In this document: piece by piece, positions 1 through 12,350 of the stretch
Layout of the letters: each line of letters starts with the position of its first letter
Numbering within the stretch: position 1 is the stretch's first letter
Assembly (NCBI GenBank): GCA_035771175.1
Contig: CM069594.1
Span: 15,471,670 to 15,535,669 of the forward strand
Origin: Paratinospora sagittata
Lineage: Eukaryota > Streptophyta > Magnoliopsida > Ranunculales > Menispermaceae
Reading direction: 5' to 3'
Length of the DNA: 64,000 nt
Made by a program: the position numbers and the translations under genes
The notes under the pieces: model-generated
Seen by the model: the letters and a program-made list of their open reading frames with translations, nothing else
What the model was told of the DNA's origin: nothing
The model's database searches: none

Positions 1-3000
1 GTTTTCAAAATCCTTTTTGCTTAATATACAAAGGAGACTATCATTTTTTTTTGTCGAAAGCCTAGAGATGACAAGAAACTGGTCCATTTACGGGAAGAAA
101 GAAAGTGATTCTTCTTCTCTTCCTTATATAATGAATCATTGAACTTACTTATAATTAAAATTAAATAACTTTTACATCAAGAATGTAATGGTTATGGTGT
201 TGAAACCTGGGGCAGATTTTTGCCCAGTTGCGAATCTAAGGCATGACTTTTCTATGATTATATTAATTTTATGCCTCAATTAGTAAAAATAATTGATTGA
301 TTTGTTTTTGTATTCTATGTTTTGCCATGATAAAATAAATCAATGGAATTGACTTGGATATTAGGATATATATATTATAGGTTGGATGTTCATTTGGCAT
401 ATATTTTACAGGTTTTCAAAATCCTTTTTGCTGAAAATACAAAGGAGACTATCATTTTTTTTTTGTTGAAAGCGTAGAGATTACATGAAGCTGCTCCATT
501 GACTGGAAGAAAGAAAGTGATTGTTCTTCTCTTCCTTATATAATGAATCATTGAACTTACTTATGATTAAAATTAAATCACTTTTACATCAAGAATGTAA
601 TGGTTATGATGTTGAAACCTGGTGCAGATTTTTGCCGAGTTGCCAATCTAAGGCATGACTTTTCTATGATTATATTAATTTTATGCTTGAATTAGTAAAA
701 ATAATTGATTGATTTGTTTTTGTATTCTACGTTTTGGCATGATAAAATAAATCAATGGAATTGACTTGGATATTAGGATATATATATTATAGGTTGGATG
801 TTCATTAGACATATATTTTATAGGTCTTTAAAATCCTTTTTGCTGAATATACAAAGGAGACTATCATTTTTTTTTGTTGAAAGCCTAGAGATTACTTGAA
901 ACTGCTCCATTTACTAGAAGAAAAAAAGTGATTGTTCTTCTCTTCCTTATATAATGAATCATTGAACTTACTTATGATAAAAATTAAATCACTTTTACAT
1001 CAAGAATGTAATGGTTATGGTGTTGAAACTTGGGGCAGATTTTGGCCCAGTTGCCAATCAAAGGCATGACTTTTCTATGATTATATTAATTTTAGGCTTG
1101 AATTAGTCAAAACAATTGATTGATTTGTTTTTGTATTCTATGTTTTGGCATGATAAAATAAATCAATGGAATTGACTTGGATATTAGGATATATATATTA
1201 TAGGTTGGATGTTCATTAGGCATATATTTTACAGGTTTTCAAAATCCTTTTTGTTGAAAATACAAAGGAGACTATCATTTTTTTTTGTTGAAAGCCTAGA
1301 GATTACATGAAGCTGCTCCATTGACTGGAAGAAAGAAAGTGATTGTTCTTCTCTTCCTTATATAATGAATCATTGAACTTACTTATGATTAAAATTAAAT
1401 CACTTTTACATCAAGAATGTAATGGTTATGGTGTTGAAACTTGGGGCAGATTTTTGCCTAGTTGCCAATCAAAGACGTGACTTTTCTATGATTATATTAA
1501 TTTTATCCTTGAATTAGTAAAAACAATTGATTGATTTGTTTTTGTATTCTATGTTTTGGCATGATAAAATAAATCAATGGAATTGATTTGCATATGAGGA
1601 TATATCTTATATGTTGGATGTCCATTAGGCATACATTTTGCAGGTATTCAAAATCCTTTTTCCTGAAAATACAAAGGGGACTATCATTTTTTTTTTTTTT
1701 AAAAGCCTAGAGATTACATGAAACTGCTCCATTTACTGGAAGAAAGAAAGTGATTGTTCTTCTCTTCCTTATATAATGAATCATTGAACTTACCTATGAT
1801 TAAAATTAAATCACTTTTACATCAAGAATGTTATGGTTATGGTGTTGAAACTTGGGGCAGATTTTTACCCAGTTGCCAATCAAAGGCATGACTTTTCTAT
1901 GATTATATTAATTTTATCCTTGAATTAGTAAAAACAATTTATTGATTTTTTTTTGTTTTCTATGTTTTGGCATGATAAAATAAATCAATGGAATTTATTT
2001 CGATATGAGGATATATCATATATGTTGGATGTCCATTAGGCATACATTTTACAGGTTTTCAAAATCTTTTTTGCTGAAAATACAAAGGATACTATCATTT
2101 TTTTTTGTTGAAAGCCTAGAGATTACATGAAACTGCACCATTTACGGGAAGAAAGAAAGTGATTTTTCTTCTCTTCCTTATAAAATGAATCATTGAACTT
2201 ACTTATGGTTAAAATTAAATCACTTTTACATGAAGAATGTAATGGTTATGGTGTTGAAACTTGGGGCAGATTTTTTCCCAGTTGCCAATCAAAGGCATGA
2301 CTTTTCTATGATTATATTAATTTTATCCTTGAATTAGTAAAAACAATTTATTGATTTGTTTTTGTATTCTAGGTTTTGGCATGATAAAATAAATCAATGG
2401 AATTGATTTTGATATGAGGATATATCTTATAAGTTGGATGTCCATTAGGCATACATTTTACAGGTTTTCAAAATCTTTTTTGCTAAAAATACAAAGGATA
2501 CTAACATTTTTTTTTGTTGAAAGCCAAGAGATTACATGAAACTGCTCCATTTACGGGAAGAAAGAAAGTGATTTTTCTTCTCTTCCTTATATAATGAATC
2601 ATTGAACTTACTTATGATTAAAATTAAATCACTTTTACATGAAGAATGTAATGGTTATGGTGTTGAAACCTGGGGCAGATTTTTGTTCAGTTGCCAATCA
2701 AAGGCATGACTTTTCTATGATTATATTAGTTTTATGCTTGAATTAGTAAAAACAATTGATTGATTTGTTTTTGTATTCTATGTTTTGGCATGATAAAATA
2801 AATCAATGGAATTGGCTTGGATATTAGCATATATATATTATAGGTTGGATGTTCATTAGGCATATATTTTACAGGTTTTCAAAATCCTTTTTGCTTAATA
2901 TACAAAGGAGACTATCATTTTTTTTTGTTGAAAGCCTAGAGATTACTTGAAACTGCTCCATTTACTGGAAGAAAGAAAGTGATTGTTCGTCTCTTCCTTA

Positions 3001-5054
3001 TATAATGAATTATTGATCTTACTTATGATTAAAATTAAATCACTTTTACATCAAAAATGTAATGGTTATGGTGTTGAAATTTGGGGTAGATTTTTGCCCA
3101 GTTGCCAATCAAAGGCATGACTTTTCTATGATTATATTATTCATTTGCTTGAATTAGTAAAAATATTTGATTGATTTGTTTTTGAATTCTATGTTTTGGC
3201 ATGATAAAAAAAATCAGTGGAATTGATTTGGATATGAGGATATATCTTATAGCTTGGATGTTCATTAGGCATATATTTTACAGGTTTTCAAAATCCTTTT
3301 TGCTGAAAATACAAATGAGACTCTATCATTTTTCTTTGTTGAAAGCCTAGAGATTACATGAAACTGCTCCATTTACTGAGAGAAAGAAAGTGATTGTTCT
3401 TCTCTTCCTTATGTAATGAATCATCGAACTTACTTATGATTAAAATTAAATAACTTTTACATCAAGAATGTAATGGTTATGGTGTTGAAACTTGGGGTAG
3501 ATTTTTGCCCAGTTGCCAATCTATGGCATGACTTTTCTATGATTATATTAATTTTATGCTTGAATTAGAAAAAACAATTGATTGATTTGTTTTTGTATTC
3601 TATGTTTTGGCCTGATAAAATAAATCAATGGAATTGACTTGGATATTAGGATATATATATTATAGGTTGGATTTTCATTAGGCATATATTTTGCAGGTAT
3701 TCAAAATCCTTTTTGCTGAATATACAAAGGAGACTATCATTTTTTTTTGTTGAAAGCCTAGAGATTACAGGAAACTGCTCCATTTACTAGAAGAAAAAAA
3801 GTGATTGTTCTTCTCTTCCTTATATAATGAATCATTGAACTTACTTATGATAAAAATTAAATCACTTTTACATCAAGAATGTAATGGTTATGGTGTTGAA
3901 ACTTGGGGCAGATTTTGGCCCAGTTGCCAATCAAAGGCATGACTTTTCTATGATTATATTAATTTTAGGCTTGAATTAGTAAAAACAATTGATTGATTTG
4001 TTTTTGAATTCTATGTTTTCGCATGGTAAAAAAAATCACTGGAATTGACTTGGATATTAGGATATATATATTATAGGTTGAATGTTCATTAGGCATATAT
4101 TTTACAGGTTTTCAAAATCCTTTTTGCTGATAATACAAAGGAGACTATCATTTTTTTTTGTTGAAAGCGTAGAGATTACATGAAGCTGCTCCATTGACTG
4201 GAAGAAAGAAAGTGATTGTTCTTCTCTTCCTTATATAATGAATCATTGAACTTACTTATGATTAAAATTAAATCACTTTTACATCAAGAATGTAATGGTT
4301 ATGGTGTTGAAACTTGGGGGAGATTTTTGCCCAGTTGCCAATCTAAGGCATGACTTTTCTGTGATTATATTAATTTTAGGCTTGAATTAATAAAAACAAT
4401 TGATTGATTTGTTTTTGAATTCTATGTTTTGGCATGATAAAATAAATCAATGGAATTGACTTGGATATTAGGATATATATATTATAGGTTGGATGTTCAT
4501 TAGGCATATATTTTACAGGTTTTCAAAATCCTTTTTGCTGATAATACAAAGGAGACTATCATTTTTTTTTGTTGAAAGCCTATAAATTACATGAAACTGC
4601 TCCATTTACTGAAAGAAAGAAAGTGATTGTTCTTCTCTTCCTTATATAATGTTACTTATGATTAAAATTAAATCTCTTTTACATCAAGAATGTAATGGTT
4701 ATGGTGTTGAAACTTGGGGGAGATTTTTGCCCAGTTGCCTATCTAAGGCATGACTTTTCTATTATTATATTAATTTTATGCTTGAATTAGTAAAAACAAT
4801 TGATTGATTTGTTTTTGTATTCTATGTTTTGGCATGATAAAATAAATCAATGGAATTGATTTGCATATGAGGATATATCTTATATGTTGGATGTCCATTA
4901 GGCATACATTTTGCAGGTATTCAAAATCCTTTTTCCTGAAAATACAAAGGGGACTATTATTTTTTTTTTTTTAAAAGCCTAGAGATTACATGAAACTGCT
5001 CCATTTACTGGAAGAAAGAAAGTGATTGTTCTTCTCTTCCTTATATAATGAATC
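1..5054. repeat. Satellite array, ~410-bp monomer (block S1)
   Basis: Head-to-tail tandem repeat. The monomer boundary motif GTTTTCAAAATCCTTTTTGC recurs at 1, 412, 824, 1235, 1644, 2055 and onward, giving a 409-412 bp period and about 12 monomers. Each monomer is AT-rich and carries a T8-T12 tract, a conserved CTTCTCTTCCTTATA block and a GATATATATATTATAGG or GATATATCTTATATG block. Monomers differ by shared diagnostic variants, not randomly; for example 1644 and 4917 share an AAAGGGGAC variant. No gene is visible. The block ends inside a monomer at the GAATC target site of element A. Confidence 0.95.
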
Positions 5055-6619
5055 TGTCACACCCCGCCCGGACGCGCCTAAACCGGCGGTACACTCTCGG
5101 ACGGGGCGTGCATTTGGAACAATCATAATGGTAATAACGGAGTGCGCAGCGGAAATACGGTACACAGTACAAATCTGATTTCATATAATTCAGAATACTT
5201 TTGTACATAAAATGGTCAAGGGAACATACTCCCAAAATCCCAATGATTCATACAAAGGGTACAAAATGTGGGCCCCATAACCTGCACCCAGTCCACCCTA
5301 ATTTCCTGTGAAAGATTTGATAATATTGGAGTGAGCTTAACGCGCTCAGTGGGTAAATAGTGCATGAGTATAACAATTAATAAAGCCTACTTCAATATCA
5401 AATATCTTAAATTACACATGTGAGCATCATAATCAATCAATATGAATGTATGCATGACACCGTCACGTATTAATGGTTTGATGAGCGTACATCGCCTGAA
5501 TTCATGTACAGGAACGATGCTCTGAATTCACGTACTGATGTCCCTCCCCGGGTGTAGCCGGGTTCTCATGTACGTCCTTCTCCAGAGAAATATAATGAAT
5601 AGTGAGCAATGCTTCTAACTATTCTATGAGTCATAAACCATATACGTCCCTAGGTGGTGATATGTATGATGCCAATGCATGAACTGGTCTAGTCTACTGG
5701 TCTGGTCTTTCTTGACATTTAGACTGACTTTGGCAACGTCTAGTGAACCTTATCAGGGTCGGTATCACGACGTGCAAAGTTATAACATTCAGGTCATAAC
5801 ATTATTGACATAATGCAGTGTAAATGAATAGTAGACATAATAATAATTGAATGTAAACTTTAATAAAAGTTATAAAACACGCAAACCTATGTTTCGTTCC
5901 CACCTTCAGATCTGGTGCTTTTCTCCGGACAGAACTTCGTTGCACCGCTTTCAGATCTGGCGCTTTCCTCCGGACAGAACTTTGTTGCACCGCACCGGGA
6001 GTCTCAAAGACTAAAAACTTAGAATGCGTAGAAAGGAGAAGGAAAATCACAAGAGAAGGTGATTTGGTGTGAGAAATGAGAAATGAGGAGGTTTCTTATA
6101 TAGAGATTTTGTGCGCCCGAACGTTCTGGCAGGCGCCTGAACGTTCTGGCAGGCGCCTGAACGTTCTGGCAGGCGCCTGAACGTTCTGGCATGGCGCCTG
6201 AACGTTCTGGCAGGCGCCTGAACGTTCTGGCAGGCGCCTGAACGTTCTGGCAGGCGCCTGAACGTTCTGGCATGGCGCCTGAACGTTCTGGCATGGCGCC
6301 TGAACGTTCTGGCATGGCGCCTGAACGTTCTGGCATGGCGCCTGAACGTTCTGGCAGGCGCCTGAACGTTCTGGCAGGCGCCTGAACGTTCTGGCAGGCG
6401 CCTGAACGTTCTGGCATGGCGCCTGAACGTTCTGGCATGGCGCCTGAACGTTCTGGCATGGCGCCTGAACGTTCTGGCATGCCGCCTGAACGTTCTGGCA
6501 TGCCGCCTGAACGTTCTGGCATGCGCCTGAACGTTCGGGCGTTGCCCAAATAGTAAAAATTTCAAATAGTAATTTTTTTTTTTTTTTTTTTTTTTTTTTG
6601 TGAAATACAGGGTATTACA
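5055..6619 (-). repeat. Element A 3' LTR (left on plus strand)
   Basis: This 1565-bp LTR runs from TGTCACACCC to GGTATTACA. In the sense (minus) direction it reads: TGTAATACCC end, poly(A) tract, GGGC-AAC-GCCC mini-hairpin, 21-unit GAACGTTC array, TATATAAG box, then about 1 kb of R-U5. R-U5 holds a 45-bp tandem duplication at 5905-5993 (each copy with AGATCTGG and CTCCGGACAGAAC). It is about 90 bp longer than its partner LTR, mostly through four more array units. Confidence 0.93.
6113..6537 (-). repeat. U3 tandem array, 21 units (A, 3' LTR)
   Basis: There are 21 head-to-tail units of 20-21 bp. Each contains the 8-bp palindrome GAACGTTC, and most also contain GGCGCC flanked as CAGGCGCCTG, a 10-bp palindrome. 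Variation is mainly GCAGGCGCC versus GCATGGCGCC, the source of the 20/21-bp alternation. The array sits directly upstream of the TATA box on the element's sense strand. All reading frames through it stay open (PERSGA-type peptides), but this follows from unit composition and is not taken as coding. Confidence 0.93.
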
Positions 6620-6636
6620 CTCTACCCCCCTTAAAG
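6620..6636 (-). other. Polypurine tract of element A
   Basis: Immediately internal to the left LTR. On the minus strand it reads CCCTTTAAGGGGGGTAGAG, a purine-rich run abutting the 3' LTR, as expected for the plus-strand priming site of reverse transcription. The same sequence abuts the left LTRs of B (23894) and C (36738). It is absent from D. Confidence 0.85.
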
Positions 6637-6857
6637 GGATTTCGCCCTCGAAATCAAGTCAAGTAGTGATGGGGGTTGGCGGTTTGAGAAGTAGCCGCAG
6701 GCTGTGAATGAGGCCACTGCATGTGTGCAATACTCTATCCATTGATATTATTTTCAGATATCTGGTAGTTCTTGAAGTGAAACAATGTATTAAGATAGGT
6801 GTAAACAATGTTTCATCCTGATATTGATAAGTGAAGATAATACAACGTATCACTTCA
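6637..6857 (-). other. Short 3' untranslated segment of element A
   Basis: About 220 bp between the gag-pol stop and the polypurine tract. No ORF or repeat of note is seen. B and C retain a diverged equivalent. Confidence 0.6.
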
Positions 6858-9800
6858 TCAGTTGGTGCTAGAAAACAATTCAGGGTATTTTTGTTTAATT
6901 GTTGATTCTAGTTCCCATGTTGCTTCCTCTACGCCGTGGTGATCCCAGAGCACTTTCACAAGTGGTATGCTACGGCGCCGTAGTTCTTGAGTTTTTCTAT
7001 CTAAAATCTGGATTGCTTTCTCCTGGTACGTATTTCCTTCCTCAACTCGAACCTCGACTAAAGGGATGGTATGCGAAGGATCAGGACGATACTTGCGAAG
7101 CATAGATACGTGAAAAACGTCATGAACCTTAGGCATGGATGATGGAAGGGACAGACGATAAGCAAGTTTGCCAATACGTTCAATGATCGGAAATGGACCG
7201 ATATATCGCGGGGAGAGCTTGCCTTTGATCCCAAAGCGTTTGACACCTCTTGTGGGCTGGACTTTCAGAAAAACAAAGTCCCCCTTATCAAATTCTAGAG
7301 GTTGTCGCCGCTTGTCAGCATAGCTCTTCTGTCGACTTTGTGCAACACGAAGCCGTTCCTTTACGAGTGTGATCTTTTCAGAAGTCTCTTGTACTAGTTC
7401 AGGGCCTAACTGCGGTCGATCTGCCATATCTAACCAGCATATCGGAGATCTGCAAGGCCGACCATAGAGAGCCTCGTATGGTGCCATGCCGATACTAGTT
7501 TGGTAGCTGTTGTTGTATGGAAACTCGGCTAGATGCAAATACTTTGCCCATCCGTCATGAAAGTCCAAAATGCAGCATCGTAACATGTCTTCTAAGATTT
7601 GGATAAGCCGCTCTGACTGCCCATCAGTCTGAGGGTGGAAGGCTGTGCTCATAGTGATTTTAGAACCCATTCGATTTGGAAACTTTGCCAAAAGTTGGAT
7701 GTGAATCGAGGGTCTCGATCAGAGACGATCGTGAGTGGTATTCCATGGAGGCGTACGATCTCTCTTTCATAGAGTTCGGCAAGTTTGGCGGGATTATCCG
7801 TGAACTTTATTGGCAAGAAGTGTGCCGACTTTGTAAGTCGGTCAATGATAACCCAGATAGCATCTTGTCCTTTATTATTTCGAGGTAAGGCTGTAACAAA
7901 ATCAATTGCGATGTTCTCCCATTTCCATTCTCCAATAGATAACGGTTGGAGAAGGCCAGAGGGAAGTCTTCGTTCGGCCTTAACTTGCTGGCAAACAAGA
8001 CATCGAGCAACGAAGTCTGCAATGGCCGTCTTCATTCCAGAAAACCAGAATTGTCGCTTGACATCGTGGTACATCTTGTCACCCCCAGGATGCATAGCAT
8101 ATCTCGAACAGTGCATCTCAGTAAGCACGTCTTTCCGAACCTCGGGATCGTTCGGAAGACAAAGACGTTTTTTATAGAAAACGGCTCCGTCGTCAGAGAC
8201 TGACCAATGAGGAAAGTCTTGCCCGCGGAGTATAAGTTCTCGTTTCTCCATTAACATAGGGTCATTGGCTTGAGTAGCTGAAATCTTGCGAACGAGGTCA
8301 GAGGTAGCGGACAATTGAGAGAGTCGTGGGCGTGGTCCCTCTTCGTTCAGCTGGAGGTTAAAGTTGTCCATCTCTGTAGCCAACTTCCCCATTTCATAGT
8401 TAAGAGTGCAAGCAACATAAGATTTTCTACTCAAAGCATCGGCCACAACATTGGCCTTTCCGGGATGGTACTGGAGTTGGAAGTCATAGTCTTTCAAGAA
8501 TTCCAGCCATCTTCTTTGGCGGAGGTTTAGGTCTCTCTGAGTGTATATGTACTTAAGACTCTTGTGATCTGAGAAGACCTCGAACCGTTCACCGTAAAGG
8601 TATTGACGCCATAATTTAAGTGCAAACACAACAGCTGCAAGTTCCAAGTCATGGGTTGGGTAATTACCCTCATGAATCTTCAGTTGCCGAGAGGCATATG
8701 CAACAACTTGGCCTTCTTGCATTAGTACGGCACCTAAGCCTTGGAGAGAGGCATCGGTGTATAATGAAAAACCAATTCCATTTCTGGGAGTGATAAGTAC
8801 AGGTGCTGTCGTGAGGCGTTTCTTCAATTCCTGAAATGATGCTTCACAGGCGGGATTCCAGATGAAGCGCACGTCTTTGCGAGTGAGCTTGGTCATAGGT
8901 TCAGCAATCTTTGAGAAGTCCTTGATGAAGCGTCTGTAATAGCCAGCCAAACCAAGAAAACTCCTAATCTGAGTAACAGTGGTAGGCTGCTTCCAGTTTA
9001 AAACTGCTTCAACTTTAGAAGGATCGACCTCAATGCCATTGCCTGAAACCACATGGCCTAGGAATTGAACTCTCTGCGCCCAAAATTCGCACTTACTCAA
9101 CTTTGCATACAGTTGGTGTCTTTGTAAGGTCTGGAGGACGATCTTCAAATGTATTTTATGGTCTTCCTCGGTTGAGGAATATATCAAGATGTCGTCGACA
9201 AAAACCACCACGAACCGGTCTAAGTATAACCTGAATATGCGATTCATCAAATCCATGAATGCAGCAGGTGCATTTGTTAGGCCGAACGGCATAACTAAGA
9301 ATTCGTAATGACCGTACCGAGTTCTGAACGCCGTCTTGGTGATGTTTGACTCCCGGATTCGGAGTTGGTGATAACCGGACCGTAAATCAATCTTAGAGAA
9401 GTATTTGGCTTCTCGAAGTTGGTCGAATAAGTCATCGATCCTGGGCAACGGATATCTGTTCTTGATGGTGACGTTATTCAACTTACGATAATCGATGCAA
9501 AGTCGTAACGAACCATCCTTTTTGCGAACAAACAGAACTGGAGCGCCCCAGGGTGATGAACTCTTGCGGATGAAGCCATTACGCTCTAATTCCTTAAGTT
9601 GTTTGTCTAATTCGACCAGTTCAACATTTGACATTCTGTATGGTGGAATTGAGATAGGCCCTGTCCCAGGTATGAGGTTGATCTCAAAATCGAATTCCCT
9701 AACTGGAGGTAGACCAGGAAGGTCATTAAGAAAAACGGTTGGGAATTCAGATACGACTGGAACATCGCGTACTTCAGGAGGGTACAGAGCTGGTGATTCA

Positions 9801-11575
9801 TTGCCGTCGCCAAGAGACAACGCTCGAAGTTGTGACTTGAGAAGGGCAACTGTTGATTTGTGTATCCATTTCCTTGTTCCCTGAATCTTGACAAACTCAC
9901 CGGTAGGTAAAGTTAACTGAACGTGGTTGTTCATACAGTCGATCTTTGCATTCAGTGGTGCGAGCCAGTCCATGCCGAGGATGATGTCGAAGTCATCAAA
10001 ATCCATCACAAAAAGATCGGCATATATTATCTGTTCGGACATTCGAAGCTCACATCGAGAACACTGCAAATTCACGTCAGTACCCGATCCGAACGGTGAT
10101 GTGACATGGAGTGTGATGTTTGTGGGTTCAGGATGCAGGCCTAAATGTCTTACCAATGCTGATGATATAAAAGAATGCGTAGCACCTGAATCAAACAAAA
10201 CATGCACCAATGTATTGACCAAAGGAAAGGTACCTTCGACGACATTATTGTCTGGGAGGGGTTGGTGAGCGATGGCATATGCTCTGCCCTGGTTCCGTTG
10301 ACCCTGGTTCTGCTGGGTCTGCCTGGGTTGGGCATTAGCAGCAGGTGGTGCTTGTTGGACGGGAATAGCAGGAATGGGGTGCTGAAGGTGCGGACAAAGA
10401 TGTTTGACATGGCCCTTCTGGCCGCAGTTGTAACAAGTCGGCCTGTACTGCTGATTGTGTTGCTGGCCATTCTGATAATTCTGCTGGCCTTGTTGATGGT
10501 GGTGTCGACCACCACCTCTGCCATTGCCGTTGCTACGGCCACCTCGTCCATAACGACCACCACGGCCATGGTTACGGAAACCCTGATGGTTAGGGGTAGA
10601 AGGTTCAGCCGCAGGTGTTGTGGCCTCATTCTTGGAAACTGGGGCTGGGAGGGCTGGGTTTTGATTGTAGTAGGGCTTTTTCTTGTTGCCCTGTTGGGAG
10701 CCTTGTTGGGAAAACGTTGCAGGCCGTTTGCCCTTATTCATTCTCTGTTCTTGTAAGAGTTTCTCTTGTTCAAAGCTCATGGCCTTGTCAACAACCTCCT
10801 TGTAAATCTTGAGATCCAAGATCGATAAGGCTTGTCGAATGTCATGGCGAAGACCATTATAAAATTTCTCACTCTTATCTCGCTCCGTTGAGATGGTAGA
10901 GAGAGAGTAGACTGATAATTCTTTAAATTTTCCAGCATATTCTCTGACAGTCATGGTGCCCTGATATAACTTAGCAAATTCCTGGCGCTTCTGCTTTGTC
11001 ACCAAGCTGGGAAAATACTCATCAATAAACATTGACTCAAACTGTTGCCAAGTCATATCTGCTATATTGACCCTTGGGTCTTCGTTCACTGTGATCCACC
11101 ATGTGTTTGCGGCACCAACAAGTTGGTAGGTTGCTAGTGGAATTTTACGAGTCTCATCGACTCCCATTGCATCAAGAGCCTTCTTGGACTCATCCAACCA
11201 CTTTTGCACCTCATCAGGATCAATGGTACCATCGAAAGTAAGAGGTTGTAGCCGCTTGTATTTAGTAATCTGATCGGTTTGAGCTTCGGACCCTAATTTT
11301 ACAGGTGCTTGAACCGTGGCAACCTGACTAGCTGCAGTCTCACGAACGACAGTTTGAACAGTGGCCTTCATTGCCTCAATAAATCCAGCGAAGAAGGTTT
11401 CAATGCTTGAAGGCATGGCAAAGGGTGCGGGTGGGGGTGGTATTGCCTGCCCAGATGTAGTGGCAGTGTTGGGTGTGGCCTGTGTTGTTGTCTGAGGCGG
11501 CGGTTCCTGAATCTCAGGAGGTGCCTCCACTGCTGTACGAACAACACGTGGCCTTCCTCTCTTCCTGGTTTGCAT
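6858..11575 (-). pseudogene. gag-pol: gag-pol polyprotein of element A (frameshifted)
   Basis: A single Gag-Pol frame begins at ATG 11575. Residues 4-10 are a basic AT-hook-like RKRGRPR. A gag domain spans about 105-275 ([14 protein letters not shown], 176-189), followed by a Gly/Arg/Gln-rich linker and a CCHC knuckle [14 protein letters not shown] (381-394). Protease has [10 protein letters not shown] (about 460-469). Reverse transcriptase has FVDDILIYS (about 792-800), and RNase H has YTDAS (about 939-943) and FSDHKSL. Integrase has an H-H-C-C zinc site (about 1153-1195) and catalytic Asp at about 1225 and 1286. A 1-bp deletion near 7673 shifts the frame after residue about 1300. The rest continues in another frame at 6858-7691 with the third acidic residue (TDGQSERLI) and a C-terminal chromodomain ([20 protein letters not shown]). 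With the missing base counted, the length is 1572 codons, the same as element C. Not functional as one protein in this copy. Confidence 0.92.
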
Positions 11576-12350
11576 TGTCGCACTGGCAAAGATAAAAGGA
11601 AAACCAAGATTTAGGAACTGTAGCCAAGGATAATGTTATAATATGCTCAGCAACAATTTCGAGAGTACGGCAATATGAAAATCACCTACTTTTCTAAGTA
11701 TAGTGGAAGGTTTTTGTGGAGGAATCAAAGAGCTTATATAACTCGTATGTTTGGCCATGGTGTAAAAATAAGGTTAGAATGTTTATATAATAAGTACAAA
11801 TCTTTGCAAGTATTGAAAATGATTTGGTTGTGGTCTTTGTGAACATACATATATTTTATTGAAAAGTCATACGAGTCATAAAAGTCTAAGATTTGCCTCG
11901 GTAAATAACCTGATCTAACGTTCTATCGCAATCTTATGCATTCATACGCTTACTCTTAGTCTGTTCAATTATTATCCAAGTTCATATGTCCCATACCACA
12001 TGAATTCAGTAATAAGGGTGGAAACCAAGTTAAGTTGTATGAACACGGTCTCTAAAAACATTGGCTGAATAGAAGTTCACTAATAGTATCGTCCAAATTT
12101 ACTCGTCCCATACCGTGTAAACTTAGTGATAATATTAGTAATGCAACTTTCTCCAAATGTTTCTTGTCACACAAGGTTATGGGTTTTCTTACTTCCACAT
12201 TTTATTTAGTATCATCCAATTTTGTTGTGTCCCATACCACTCCAAAGTTAGTGATACAAAAGAAAGAATGGTTGTAAGTCGGCCCACCAAAGATAGTCTG
12301 AAACAAAACATTTCATTCATATATAATAGAAAAATTTACATTGCCAGTAA
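11576..12350 (-). other. Spacer between extra ORF and gag (A), with three diverged repeats
   Basis: This non-coding spacer of about 775 bp separates the extra ORF from gag. It contains three diverged repeats spaced 115-123 bp apart (about 11971-12018, 12086-12138, 12209-12257). Each has the core GTCCCATACC flanked by GTATC(A/G)TCCAA and TTAGTGATA, which can pair as a stem (clearest in the third copy, GTATCA/TGATAC). The function is unknown. It could hold a second promoter, an intron boundary or an RNA structure for gag translation. The same layout is kept in C and, inverted, in D. Confidence 0.7.

Noticed and set aside
1..5054. Host gene or RNA gene within the satellite
   Set aside because: Every stretch is accounted for by ~410-bp monomers, and no tRNA cloverleaf, rRNA or long conserved frame is visible.
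5041..5235. Short minus-strand frames at LTR ends (MGVCSLDHFMYK type), repeated at each LTR
   Set aside because: They lie in U5/R, differ in length between copies through frameshifts, and match no recognised protein.
6113..6537. CRISPR-like repeat array
   Set aside because: There are no unique spacers; units are contiguous 20-21 bp minisatellite copies in a plant LTR.
6113..6537. Complete three-unit heat shock element in each repeat
   Set aside because: Only two perfect GAA/TTC units abut. The third is GCA or CGC, so a full canonical element is not present.
6019..6565. Long minus-strand frames encoding repeated PERSGA/ARTFRR/CQNVQA peptides in the U3 arrays
   Set aside because: All three frames through the same 20-21 bp repeat stay open, the sequence lies upstream of the TATA box, and frames rotate with unit length. 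This is a by-product of stop-free repeat units, not a protein gene.
6899..10812. Plus-strand open frames antisense to gag-pol of element A (also in B and C)
   Set aside because: They are shadows of the strongly conserved minus-strand coding region and show no independent domain or conservation.
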